DNA of 51,256 bases from Terriglobales bacterium. GTDB lineage: Bacteria; Acidobacteriota; Terriglobia; Terriglobales; Acidobacteriaceae. The position numbers were made by a program, and so were the translations under genes. The notes below the pieces were generated by a model. The model did not search any database, was not told where the DNA came from, and worked only from the letters and a program-made list of their open reading frames with translations. Below are positions 43,441-51,256 of the stretch, one piece after another (position 1 is the first letter of the stretch; every line of letters begins with the position of its first letter). The stretch covers positions 1-51,256 of the forward strand of contig JASHOU010000181.1 in assembly GCA_030038475.1 (NCBI GenBank), read 5' to 3'.

Positions 43441-44196
43441 TTAATTTCCGCGCGTGAGCGTCAGTGCGGTAACGTCGTTATGCTTCGGAGCCATGTGCAT
43501 GAAATCCTGGACGCCTCGCAGGATGCTATGGGCGAGAACGTTGGCTGATGAAGGCCCGTTTTGCATAACGCGCCTGACTCCCTCCAGACCAAATTCCGCG
43601 TCCTTCGACTCAGCTTCGACTACGCCGCGTGAAACGACCGCCATCGAGGCGTTGGGTCCGAGGCCGACGATGCGGGCATCGGTGGGCGCGAGCGAGAACA
43701 GCCCGAGAGGCAGGCCGGTCGCGGGCAGTTCGACCACGCTGGCGTGGTCGCGAAGCAGGCCGGGCGTGTGGCCGGCGTTGACGTAGCACACCGTTCCTAA
43801 TTCCTCGTTGTAACAGCCTGCGAAAGCGGGACAACTGCGGACGCCCCCGGCAGCACGCATGATCTCGAGATTCAGGCGGCGCGCCAGCTCGATCATGGCA
43901 TCCGGTTCGTTCAGTTCGCCGGCAGCGAAGAGTTGTTCGCCGGCCGAGCGGAAGCAGGCCTGCGCGGCTTGCAGCACCGGGGCGCTGGTTTCGCGTTTGC
44001 CCGCCACATCGAGCAATCCGAAGAGAAAACGGTGCGGGCTGACACGCAGAAAGTCGTGCAGGTCGCCACCTTTGCGCGAGGAAAAATAGGCGACCGACAG
44101 GTCGGCCCCCCGGAGCGTGTGGCCTTGCCCCTGCACGATGTGCGGAACGTCTTCCGCAGTTGAGCCGAACCCTAGTTTTGAGAGCAGACCCGGCAT
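43441..44196 (-). CDS. SpoIIE/PP2C-type phosphatase-like protein with altered metal site
   Basis: 251 residues, no sensor or membrane segment. Fold landmarks are clear: G-G-D-L-H-D (43-48), L-D-V-A-G-K, Y-V-N-A-G-H-T-P, G-L-P-L-G-L-F and a final N-D-V-T-A-L-T-L. In active family members the fourth motif reads T-D-G and the last D-D-x-T; here they are S-R-G and N-D-V-T, so one metal-binding Asp is replaced by Arg and another by Asn, and D-V-S-G-x-G has become D-V-A-G-K-R. The protein may be a non-catalytic binder in a partner-switching pathway rather than an active phosphatase. No anti-sigma or STAS gene is adjacent. Confidence 0.82.
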   Translation of the reverse strand: MPGLLSKLGFGSTAEDVPHIVQGQGHTLRGADLSVAYFSSRKGGDLHDFLRVSPHRFLFGLLDVAGKRETSAPVLQAAQACFRSAGEQLFAAGELNEPDAMIELARRLNLEIMRAAGGVRSCPAFAGCYNEELGTVCYVNAGHTPGLLRDHASVVELPATGLPLGLFSLAPTDARIVGLGPNASMAVVSRGVVEAESKDAEFGLEGVRRVMQNGPSSANVLAHSILRGVQDFMHMAPKHNDVTALTLTRGN

Positions 44197-44419
44197 GAGG
44201 GGTGAAAGTTACCACAAAGTTGGGGTCGGGGCAATGAGAGATAAGTGCCAGAAGGAGCGCCCCCAGTGGCTTTTCAGCCTATAGGAACGGAGTAGCTCAG
44301 AACGCGCTCCGGGTACTTGACATCCTTAGTCCGGCGCAGCAAAATAGCGCAAATTCAGGAACACAGGCACATTTCCCCACAATCGGCACGACTTTAGGTA
44401 GAAAACGCCCGATAAGTTT

Positions 44420-44614
44420 ATGACGCCTAGCCAGCCGTTGAAATCCCCCCAAAAGAAAATCAATCCCGAACAGTGCAAGCACCCCCGAGTGCAGATCGTT
44501 TCCCGAGACGAGGAATCCGAATATGTGGAATGCCAGGAATGCGGGGACGTTTTTGAGTCGAGCGAATTGAAGGACATGGCGATCGAGGAAAAAAAAGAGT
44601 CCGACGAAGAGTAA
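44420..44614 (+). CDS. 64-residue zinc-ribbon-like protein
   Basis: Small soluble protein with Cys19, His21, Cys38 and Cys41 (C-K-H-P then E-C-Q-E-C-G), a plausible single zinc site, and a strongly acidic C-terminus (E-E-K-K-E-S-D-E-E). The ordered metal ligands and compositional contrast with surrounding non-coding DNA argue that it is real. No Shine-Dalgarno of note precedes ATG 44420. No family name is recognised; such tiny ribbons often bind RNA, ribosomes or RNA polymerase, but nothing here shows which. Confidence 0.6.
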   Translation: MTPSQPLKSPQKKINPEQCKHPRVQIVSRDEESEYVECQECGDVFESSELKDMAIEEKKESDEE

Positions 44615-44673
44615 GTTCAGTTGGGGCGAGGTTATCGGCATGACGTTATCGCCATAATGTTTCGCCGAGTTGT

Positions 44674-46851
44674 TTATCGGATCTTGATCAGCAGGTTTTC
44701 GGCCGCGTCTACCCAAAATGTCTTGCCCGGCGGAATTACTGTAGTTGCGCTGTATTCGGTGACCACGGCTGGGCCTTGCAGCTTCTGACCGGGAATAAGA
44801 TCGCGACGGTCATAGATCGCGGTGGGTGTGTCTTTCCCGTGAAAAAGTACAAGAGCATGATCGGCGGGCGCGATTTTTCGCGCTGGCGAGCGCTTCGCGG
44901 TCTTGTGCTGTGATTGCGGCCCGAAGTGGGGACGACGCAGCCGGGCACGCAGGCGCAGAGTGACCAGTTCAATTTCGCGTTCTGGGTGATGATATCCGTA
45001 GCGGCGCCGATGTTCGTCATGAAAGCGGGCAACGACGTTCTCCGTCGCGGGCACGTTGAGTTCGTAGCCCTGGCCGCGATAGCGCAGGTCGAGGCTTTTA
45101 TCGAAGTGCAGTATCTCGCGCCAGCCTTCGGCGCGAAATTCTTTGTTGGCCGCTGCTTCCAGTTTGCGAAATTCCGCCTGCAACTGTGCCGACGAGAGTG
45201 CTTGTTTTTTGGAAAACCGCCAAAGCAACGTGCGCGAATAATCTTTGACGACATCGCTCGTTAAGATCCCAAATGCTGAAAGGGCGCCCGGCTGCGCTGG
45301 AATCATCACGGTTGGTATCGCCATCGCCTCGGCCAGTTCGCAGGCGTGCAGACCGCCTGCTCCGCCAAAGGCCACCAAAGCAAATTCGCGCGGATCGTAA
45401 CCGCGCTCGATGGAAACCACGCGCAAGGCCCGCTCCATGTTGGCATTCACCACGCGCACGACGCCGGCAGAAAATTGTTTGAGGGTTAGATGCGATCGCT
45501 GCTTTTTCAACCACTGCGAAGTAATGCGCCGTGCGCGTTCAATATCGAGTGTGAACTCGCCGCCTAGAAAACGGTCGGGGCGAAGCCGACCCATCAGCAA
45601 ATTGGCATCGGTTACGGTGGGTTCGCTTCCCCGCCCGTAGCAGATGGGTCCCGGGTCGGCGCCGGCCGATTCCGGTCCCACGCGCAGTGAACCGCCGACG
45701 TCGAAGCGGGCGAGCGATCCGCCGCCGGCGCCAACGGTGTGAATTTCCAGCATAGGAACGCCGACGGGAAGACCGGCTACTTCGGAAAGAGTACCCGCTC
45801 GAATCTCATCCTGGACGGCGGCCACATCGGTCGAAGTCCCACCCATGTCAAAGGAAAGAATTTTGTGGAGACCGCTCCGGGCGGCCATGGCCGCTGCGCC
45901 CACCAACCCGCCGGCCGGGCCGGATAGGATGGTTCGCACGGGTTCGCGCGCTGCCGATTCCAGGGCTGTAATCCCACCGCTGGATTGCATGACAAAAATC
46001 CGTGGAGCGACGGTCGTGGCCGTAGGAGCTGCGTGAGCAGCCAATTTTTGCGTGCGTTCAAGATCACGACTGGCACGTTCAGCCAGTTTTTCCATGTAAG
46101 TTTGCATCAGCGGCTGCAGATAGGCGTTGACGACGACGGTGCTGGTGCGCTCGTATTCGCGGAATTCGGGCAGGATGCGATGAGAGATGGACAGCGGTTT
46201 GCCAAGATCGGCCACGGCCGAGGCGATGGCCGTTTCGTTTTCCGGGTTGGCAAACGAAAAGAGCAGGCAGATGGCGATGGAGTCGGGGTCGGCCCGCCGC
46301 AGCGTCTCGCGCAGTTCTGTGAACTCAGCTTCCGATGGCCGCTCCAGGACCGTGCCTTGGGCGTCGGTGCGCTCTCTGACACCGAAGCGCATTCCCCGGA
46401 GAACGAGCGGCTCTATTCGATCAAAGAAAAAGTCATACAGCCGCGGGCGCGCTTGCCGCCCAATTTCAATGACATCTTCAAATCCCGCAGTGGTGATCAG
46501 CGCGACACGAGCGCCGTTTCGCTGCAGCAAAGCGTTGGTCCCAACGGTGGTGCCGTGCAACAAGGTCAGCGGAGACCTAACATTATTATTACTGTCCGCA
46601 TCATTATTGTCCGCCCGTTCGGCTTTCGTTCGAGGCTCGTGAACCTTTGTTTCTGTCTCTCGCTTTGTTTCGGCGATTTTTGTCAGAGTTTGCACGATTG
46701 CGCGTGAGGGATCGTCGGGCGTAGAGAACACCTTCAAGGTCTTGAGCTTGCCCTGCTCCCACCAAACGCAATCGGTGAACGTGCCTCCGGTGTCGATGGC
46801 GATACACAATTCGAAATGAAGTGCAGACTGCGACCGTCGAGCCATGAACAT
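44674..46851 (-). CDS. Hydantoinase/oxoprolinase subunit A-like ATPase (HyuA)
   Basis: 725 residues if ATG 46851 is used (ATG 46845 also possible); the frame is open further but the extra residues lack similarity. The ASKHA-type phosphate loop I-A-I-D-T-G-G-T-F-T-D is close to the N-terminus, followed by L-L-H-G-T-T-V-G-T-N-A-L-L, then F-D-M-G-G-T-S-T-D-V and G-A-G-G-G-S. These are HyuA/AcxA hallmarks; the enzymes use ATP to open or carboxylate cyclic amides or ketones. The usual partner HyuB is not in the window on either side. An Asp/Asn-rich insert (A-D-N-N-D-A-D-S-N-N-N) at about 85-95 is coded by a short tandem repeat. Substrate unknown. Confidence 0.9.
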   Translation of the reverse strand: MFMARRSQSALHFELCIAIDTGGTFTDCVWWEQGKLKTLKVFSTPDDPSRAIVQTLTKIAETKRETETKVHEPRTKAERADNNDADSNNNVRSPLTLLHGTTVGTNALLQRNGARVALITTAGFEDVIEIGRQARPRLYDFFFDRIEPLVLRGMRFGVRERTDAQGTVLERPSEAEFTELRETLRRADPDSIAICLLFSFANPENETAIASAVADLGKPLSISHRILPEFREYERTSTVVVNAYLQPLMQTYMEKLAERASRDLERTQKLAAHAAPTATTVAPRIFVMQSSGGITALESAAREPVRTILSGPAGGLVGAAAMAARSGLHKILSFDMGGTSTDVAAVQDEIRAGTLSEVAGLPVGVPMLEIHTVGAGGGSLARFDVGGSLRVGPESAGADPGPICYGRGSEPTVTDANLLMGRLRPDRFLGGEFTLDIERARRITSQWLKKQRSHLTLKQFSAGVVRVVNANMERALRVVSIERGYDPREFALVAFGGAGGLHACELAEAMAIPTVMIPAQPGALSAFGILTSDVVKDYSRTLLWRFSKKQALSSAQLQAEFRKLEAAANKEFRAEGWREILHFDKSLDLRYRGQGYELNVPATENVVARFHDEHRRRYGYHHPEREIELVTLRLRARLRRPHFGPQSQHKTAKRSPARKIAPADHALVLFHGKDTPTAIYDRRDLIPGQKLQGPAVVTEYSATTVIPPGKTFWVDAAENLLIKIR

Positions 46852-46973
46852 GGAAAAAGGCGAACAGGGAAGACTATCACCGCTCCGGATATGCGCAATA
46901 TGTGCAGAATATGTGTCCAGAATGAAGACGGCCCTAGCCGAAAACACAATCGCCGTCTCGCCTTTGGCTGCCG

Positions 46974-46979
46974 TATGCT
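46974..46979 (+). promoter_or_regulatory. -10-like TATGCT before the GGDEF gene
   Basis: TATGCT is followed by six bases and the GTG start at 46986; no ribosome site is present. Same geometry as at mrp. Confidence 0.3.
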
Positions 46980-46985
46980 GAACTG

Positions 46986-48341
46986 GTGAACGCAAAGAAC
47001 TGGAAAGCGTGGCTGGTGCCGGGCGGCTTACTCCTGGCACTTACGGCAGTTCTCGTCAACAGTTCGTTCTTCGTGCAGATTGGTCCGTCGCTGGGCTTTT
47101 ACTACGGCGGCGTTTTCGCGGCCGGTTTGCTGCTGGCCTGGCGCTTCAATTCGAGCCGCGTTTTGTTTTCACTGATCAGTCTGCTCCTCGCACATCTCGC
47201 GGTGGATTTCTACTCCGCGTCTCAGGGAACACCGGCGCAAGGTCCATTTGTCGTGACTGCATCCGGAGGTACGGCCATTCTGCTGGCCGCGCTGCTGATT
47301 CCGCTCAATTTTATTGCTTTCGCCGCGATGCGCGAGCGCGGCCTGGTTATTGCCGGAATCGCTCCCCGCTTCGGGTTACTGCTGCTGGAATCGGTCATCT
47401 TCGCGGTCTTGTGCCGGCCGGAAAATAACCCGGTCAGTCCACATCGCACCGTCGCGGACAAGATCCCGCTCTGGATTCTGTTGAGCTTTGTGGCTGCGAT
47501 TGCGTTCTTCATTTGGTGTTTTTTTAAGACCCGCAAACCAATTGAACCGGGCTTTGTGTGGGCCACGTTTGCAGTTCTGATCTGGCTGGAATTCGCGCCG
47601 GCCGGCAGACCCTCGCTCGCGTACGTCGCCACCGCGGCCCTGATTCTGGCGGCCTCGCTGATCGAGACTTCCTATGTGCTCGCCTACCATGACGAACTCA
47701 CCGGAATTCGCGGACGGCGCGCTTTCAATGAATGCCTGCTTTCGCTCGACCAGCAGTACGCGATTGCCATCGTCGACATCGACCACTTCAAAAAGTTCAA
47801 CGACACTTACGGCCACAATGTTGGCGATCAAGTACTGTGCATGGTGGCGGCGCGGCTGTCTAAGGTGGGCGGAGACGGTCAGGCATTCCGCTGCGGAGGC
47901 GAAGAATTCGCCATCGTCTTTCGCAATACTTCTGCCAAAGAAGCCTTTGATCATTTGAACGCTTTGCGCCAGGGCATCGAAAAATCCGCGTTTCAGGTGC
48001 GCGGTTCCGACAGAAGAGCCGAGAGAATTGCTGCGACCAGACGCGATGGCCGGGAGGATAGCAGGAACGACCTGCGGACGCGCGAAACCGATCGCAGGAG
48101 GTCCAGCAAGAGGAAAGCAACTTTCACCACCAAGAATCCGCCTAGCGATTATCTATTGGTGACTGTCAGCATTGGGGTTGCCGAGCCGAGCACGCGCTAC
48201 CGGCAGCCTGAGCAGGTGATCCAGGCGGTCGACCAGGCTCTCTATCGAGCCAAGCACAAGGGGCGCAACCGTGTGGAGTTGGCTTCGACGACGCCACTTC
48301 GGCTGGCTGGAGGCAAGCGCGCGCAGGGATCGCGTCTTTGA
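46986..48341 (+). CDS. Membrane-bound diguanylate cyclase (GGDEF)
   Basis: 451 residues from GTG 46986. The N-terminal 230 residues form six or seven membrane helices without a recognised sensor family. The GGDEF domain follows: D-E-L-T-G-I-R-G-R-R-A-F-N, then D-I-D-H-F-K-K-F-N-D, then the active-site loop C-G-G-E-E-F. The RxxD inhibitory site expected five residues before that loop is absent (G-G-D-G-Q-A-F-R), so product inhibition there is not expected. A strongly basic insert of about 50 residues (R-R-A-E-R, then R-R-R-S-S-K-R-K) interrupts the end of the domain before V-S-I-G-V-A. It makes c-di-GMP from two GTP. Upstream of the kinase on the same strand. Confidence 0.93.
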   Translation: MNAKNWKAWLVPGGLLLALTAVLVNSSFFVQIGPSLGFYYGGVFAAGLLLAWRFNSSRVLFSLISLLLAHLAVDFYSASQGTPAQGPFVVTASGGTAILLAALLIPLNFIAFAAMRERGLVIAGIAPRFGLLLLESVIFAVLCRPENNPVSPHRTVADKIPLWILLSFVAAIAFFIWCFFKTRKPIEPGFVWATFAVLIWLEFAPAGRPSLAYVATAALILAASLIETSYVLAYHDELTGIRGRRAFNECLLSLDQQYAIAIVDIDHFKKFNDTYGHNVGDQVLCMVAARLSKVGGDGQAFRCGGEEFAIVFRNTSAKEAFDHLNALRQGIEKSAFQVRGSDRRAERIAATRRDGREDSRNDLRTRETDRRRSSKRKATFTTKNPPSDYLLVTVSIGVAEPSTRYRQPEQVIQAVDQALYRAKHKGRNRVELASTTPLRLAGGKRAQGSRL

Positions 48342-48430
48342 GGCGGTTGCGGATCGGATGTTGCACCTTCGTAACCAAGTGGAAGCCGTCACCGTTCAAC
48401 TGACATTTGGACACTGCCGATGTATTCAGT

Positions 48431-48435
48431 GGGGA
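48431..48435 (+). promoter_or_regulatory. Shine-Dalgarno facing an out-of-frame start
   Basis: GGGGA lies seven bases before ATG 48443, the first of three repeated ATGs. That ATG opens an eight-codon frame (M-P-L-S-Q-S-C-L) ending at 48467-48469, not the kinase. The kinase ATG (48477) is 41 bases from this site. Confidence 0.55.
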
Positions 48436-48442
48436 CCCATCC

Positions 48443-48493
48443 ATGCCTCTGAGCCAATCATGCCTCTGAGCCAATCATGCCTCTGAGCCAATC
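48443..48493 (+). repeat. Perfect triplication of a 17-bp unit carrying the start codon
   Basis: ATGCCTCTGAGCCAATC occurs three times head to tail (48443, 48460, 48477). Because 17 is not a multiple of three, each ATG lies in a different frame; only the third reads into the histidine kinase. Confidence 0.95.
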
Positions 48494-51218
48494 GTTGAAG
48501 AGCGAACGCCGCGAGTTGGAGTCTGAACTGCAACTGATCCTGAATGCCGTCGTCGAGGGCATCTGCGGCCTCGATGCGAAGGGGATGGTAACGTTCTGCA
48601 ATGAAGCTCTGTTGAAGATGACCGGCTATGAATCGGCAGAGATGATGGGAAAGAATCTGCACGAATTGCTGCATCACAGTCGGCGGGATGGAACGAGATA
48701 TCCCCTGGAAGAGTGTGCTGCCTCCCAGGCAATCCGCGACCAACAGGAAATTCATATCGAAGGCGAGTTCTTTTGGCGCAAGGATGGAACTTGCTTCCCC
48801 ACCGAATACTGGGCCCATGCGGTGGAGATGCCCTGGAGCCTGACAGCCTATGTGGTCACGATTCAGGACCTCACCGAGAACCAGCAATCCAAGGACGTCC
48901 TTCGGCGCAGTGAGGAGAAGTTTCGCAGAATCCTGGCGGGTTTCCCAGATGTGGCTTGGACTTCAGACCGGGACGGCCGCACCGTTTATATCAGTCCCAA
49001 GGTGGATGCCATCTTGGGGTACTCAAAACAGGAAATCTGCGGCGGGGGCGCTAATTTGTGGCTGGGACGAATCCATCCTGAAGATTTTGGTCGGGTGAAA
49101 CAAGCCTACGGGAATTTATTTGAACAACAGATCCCATTCGATCAGGAATACCGCATCCGGCGGAAAGATGACGTCTGGATCTGGGTCCACGACCGCGCGG
49201 TAGGAACCCGCGAGCAGAATGGCGTGCGTTATGCAGATGGTGTTCTGAGCGATGTCACCCGGCGCAAGCAGGCCGAGGCCGAACTCCATTCCAAAACGGC
49301 ATTCTTGGAAGCGCAGGCAAACTCCACCATCGACGGCATTGTGGTGGTCGCCGGCCGCAAACAAAGGCTGCTTCTGAACCAGAGGATGATCGATCTGTTT
49401 CAAGTCCCACCGGAAATCGTGGCCAACAAAGATGACCGACACCTGCAACACCACATCTTGACGCTCATCAAAGATCCAGAGTCCTTCCTGGCCAAGATCG
49501 AGCGCCTCAACCAGCGTCTCAGTGACACCAGTCGCGATGAGATTGAGTTCAAAGACGGAAGGATCTTCGACTGCTATTCCGCTCCCGTCGTCGGCGACAA
49601 TGGAATTTATTACGGACGAATTTGGACTTTCCGTGACATCACGGAACGTAAACGCAACGAGGACACGCTCCGGCAGTTGTCGTTCGCGGTCGAGCAAAGT
49701 CCAGTGAGCGTGTTAATCACCGACCCGCGGGGGAACATCAGCTATGTCAATCGCAAATTCACCGAGGTGACCGGTTATCGCCCGGAGGAAGTCGTGGGAA
49801 GGAATCCGCGCATTCTAAAATCCGGGCTCACCCCAAAGGATCTTTACCAGAATTTGTGGACCACGATTCGGAAAGGAGATGTGTGGCACGGCGAGTTTTG
49901 TAACCGGAAGAAAAATGGCGACGTTTACTGGGAGGCCGCAACCATAACCCCCATTACCGATCCTAAGGGTGCCATCACGCATTTTCTCGCACTCAAGGAA
50001 GACGTCACCGCTCGCAAGCAAGCGGAAAGAGAGCTACGCCTGACGCAGGCCTCACTGGGAAATGCCTCAGACGCCATATTTTGGGTCGATCGGCAAGGCC
50101 GTGTCGTCTACGCCAACGAGGCGGCTTGCCGCAGTTTGGGACATTCCCGCGAGGAACTTCTCTCCCTGTCGGTCCAGGATTTCAATCCGAGTGTCAAGAG
50201 TTGGCCGCCCTTCTGGGAGAAACTCAAAACGGATAGTTCGATGGTCTTTGAGAGCCAGCATGTCACCAAACAGGGGAAGGCGTTCCCCGTTGAGGTCACC
50301 GCAAACTACCTTGAGTTCGATGGACAGGAATACAGCTTCGCCTTCGTACGCGATATCACCGAGCGCCAGGCGCTGGAAACCCAGCTTCGCCAGGCGCAAA
50401 AGCTTGAAAGCGTCGGCCAGTTGGCCGCCGGCATCGCCCACGAAATCAATACCCCCACCCAGTTCGTAACCGACAATCTCACCTTCCTGCGCGACTCCTG
50501 GGAGGCCAGCCACGAACTGTTGAAACTGTATCGGCGAACGATTCTCAGGTCCTTGGAAACGCTACCTCCAGACACAGTCACAGCAATCCAACAATCCGAA
50601 CAAAAATGCGACCTGGATTTTATTGCCACCGAAGTACCGCACGCCATCGAGCAGGGCCTCGAAGGGGTTCAGCGCGTGGCCAAGATCGTTCGCGCCATGA
50701 AGGATTTTTCTCATCCCGATTCGCCCGACAAGAGCGCCGCCGACCTCAACCGGGCCATCGAATCGACCATTACCGTGGCGCGCAGCGAATGGAAATATGT
50801 GGCCGAAATCGCCACCGAATTCGATGAGAACCTGCCTCCGGTGGTGTGCTATCCCGGCGATGTCAACCAGGTCATCCTGAACCTGGTGGTGAATGCGGCG
50901 CATGCGATCAAGGAGAAATTACCGGACGGCGCAATGGGAAAGATCACGATTCGCACAAAGATGTTAGGCGAGTTCGCGGAAATCTCGGTGACCGACACCG
51001 GCACGGGGATCCCGGAAGCGATCCACAATCGAATCTTTGACCCGTTCTTCACCACCAAGGAGGTCGGCAAAGGGACGGGGCAAGGCCTTTCCCTTGCTCA
51101 CAGCGTAGTTGTCAAAAAACACTCCGGCAAAATCTGGTTTGAGACGGAGATGGGCCAGGGCACCACCTTTTTCATCCACTTGCCGATAAAGCCGCTTGAC
51201 TCCGCCGAGGAGGAGTGA
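48477..51218 (+). CDS. Multi-PAS sensor histidine kinase
   Basis: 913 residues, no membrane helix, so probably cytoplasmic. Five PAS domains at about 17-138, 147-268, 270-393, 398-520 and 522-640, several closing with D-I/V-T-x-R-K-type ends. The HisKA region has His655 in [11 protein letters not shown], and the ATPase domain shows [10 protein letters not shown] (N box), D-T-G-T-G-I-P (G1), F-D-P-F-F-T-T-K (F) and G-T-G-Q-G-L-S-L (G2). It autophosphorylates and should pass phosphate to the response regulator that starts at its stop codon. ATG 48477 is the only start in frame, since a TGA lies at 48450-48452. Signals are unknown; PAS domains can bind haem, flavin or small ligands. Confidence 0.95.
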   Translation: MPLSQSLKSERRELESELQLILNAVVEGICGLDAKGMVTFCNEALLKMTGYESAEMMGKNLHELLHHSRRDGTRYPLEECAASQAIRDQQEIHIEGEFFWRKDGTCFPTEYWAHAVEMPWSLTAYVVTIQDLTENQQSKDVLRRSEEKFRRILAGFPDVAWTSDRDGRTVYISPKVDAILGYSKQEICGGGANLWLGRIHPEDFGRVKQAYGNLFEQQIPFDQEYRIRRKDDVWIWVHDRAVGTREQNGVRYADGVLSDVTRRKQAEAELHSKTAFLEAQANSTIDGIVVVAGRKQRLLLNQRMIDLFQVPPEIVANKDDRHLQHHILTLIKDPESFLAKIERLNQRLSDTSRDEIEFKDGRIFDCYSAPVVGDNGIYYGRIWTFRDITERKRNEDTLRQLSFAVEQSPVSVLITDPRGNISYVNRKFTEVTGYRPEEVVGRNPRILKSGLTPKDLYQNLWTTIRKGDVWHGEFCNRKKNGDVYWEAATITPITDPKGAITHFLALKEDVTARKQAERELRLTQASLGNASDAIFWVDRQGRVVYANEAACRSLGHSREELLSLSVQDFNPSVKSWPPFWEKLKTDSSMVFESQHVTKQGKAFPVEVTANYLEFDGQEYSFAFVRDITERQALETQLRQAQKLESVGQLAAGIAHEINTPTQFVTDNLTFLRDSWEASHELLKLYRRTILRSLETLPPDTVTAIQQSEQKCDLDFIATEVPHAIEQGLEGVQRVAKIVRAMKDFSHPDSPDKSAADLNRAIESTITVARSEWKYVAEIATEFDENLPPVVCYPGDVNQVILNLVVNAAHAIKEKLPDGAMGKITIRTKMLGEFAEISVTDTGTGIPEAIHNRIFDPFFTTKEVGKGTGQGLSLAHSVVVKKHSGKIWFETEMGQGTTFFIHLPIKPLDSAEEE

Positions 51219-51256
51219 TGCCCAAGCGCTTGCTCTTTGTCGACGATGAAAGCAAT
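51218..51256 (+). CDS. Response regulator, N-terminal fragment
   Basis: ATG 51218 shares one base with the kinase stop (TGATG) and follows GGAGG at about 51209-51213. The 13 visible codons read [13 protein letters not shown], the first strand and acidic pair of a receiver domain. The gene continues outside the window. Tight coupling to the kinase suggests it is the cognate partner; the output domain is not visible. Confidence 0.85.
   Translation, partial: MPKRLLFVDDESN

Overview
This window most likely comes from the chromosome of an Acidobacteriota bacterium (Terriglobales/Koribacter-like). I infer this from gene content and style, not from a database search. The indicators are a FecR/DUF6600 glycine-rich protein, a DUF3857-transglutaminase-TPR protein, a long S9 peptidase, a DUF885 peptidase, a CusCBA-type efflux operon with a small membrane protein beside it, a Wzi-family protein, and scattered palindromes built on TGTCATCYYGAGCGAAG. 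Genes are dense and lie on both strands. I saw no rRNA, tRNA, CRISPR array, transposase or integrase.

Layout. 1-0.4 kb: the 3' end of an NtrC-type sigma-54 activator. 0.5-7.3 kb: exported proteins (BNR-repeat protein, FecR/DUF6600 protein, S9 peptidase) and a small TPR protein. 7.4-10.9 kb: a Cys-rich small protein and a hotdog thioesterase, then cydAB (cytochrome bd oxidase). 11.1-13.9 kb: an NTF2-like secreted protein with an in-frame TAG, the Mrp/ApbC Fe-S carrier ATPase, and a convergent sarcosine-oxidase-like flavoenzyme. 14.3-18.3 kb: small hypothetical proteins, a lipoprotein, a Wzi-like outer-membrane protein and repeat-rich gaps. 18.3-24.6 kb: a heavy-metal RND efflux operon read leftward (outer-membrane factor, adaptor, pump) with a small membrane protein upstream. 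24.7-33.7 kb: an Ig-fold secreted protein, the DUF3857/transglutaminase/TPR protein, DinB, SDR, DUF885 peptidase, DUF2007 and PASTA proteins. 33.7-39.1 kb: a leftward housekeeping operon, aroC-def-[two accessory genes]-fmt-rsmB. 39.4-47 kb: a NarL-type regulator, HAD dehalogenase, YhaM-like HD nuclease, PpiC/SurA foldase, degenerate SpoIIE-type phosphatase, zinc-ribbon microprotein and HyuA. 47-51.3 kb: a membrane diguanylate cyclase, a five-PAS histidine kinase and the start of its response regulator.

How genes work together. def and fmt are the two halves of N-formyl-Met processing, and rsmB modifies 16S rRNA; this translation block is split by an AlbA_2/Schlafen-like gene plus a small upstream partner. 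cydA and cydB form one quinol oxidase. The three efflux genes form a complete tripartite metal exporter. The last three genes look like one signalling unit joining c-di-GMP synthesis to a phosphorelay.

Most unusual items: a perfect 17-bp triplication carrying the kinase start codon, where the only visible Shine-Dalgarno faces an out-of-frame copy; the two-gene insert inside the def/fmt operon, with an orphan SD-plus-ATG micro-ORF at its edge; REP-like palindromes that contribute coding sequence to one gene and the stop codon to another; an amber codon splitting a secreted-protein gene; a SpoIIE-type phosphatase missing key metal ligands; and a recurrent -10-like hexamer 6-8 bases before start codons, which suggests leaderless mRNAs.
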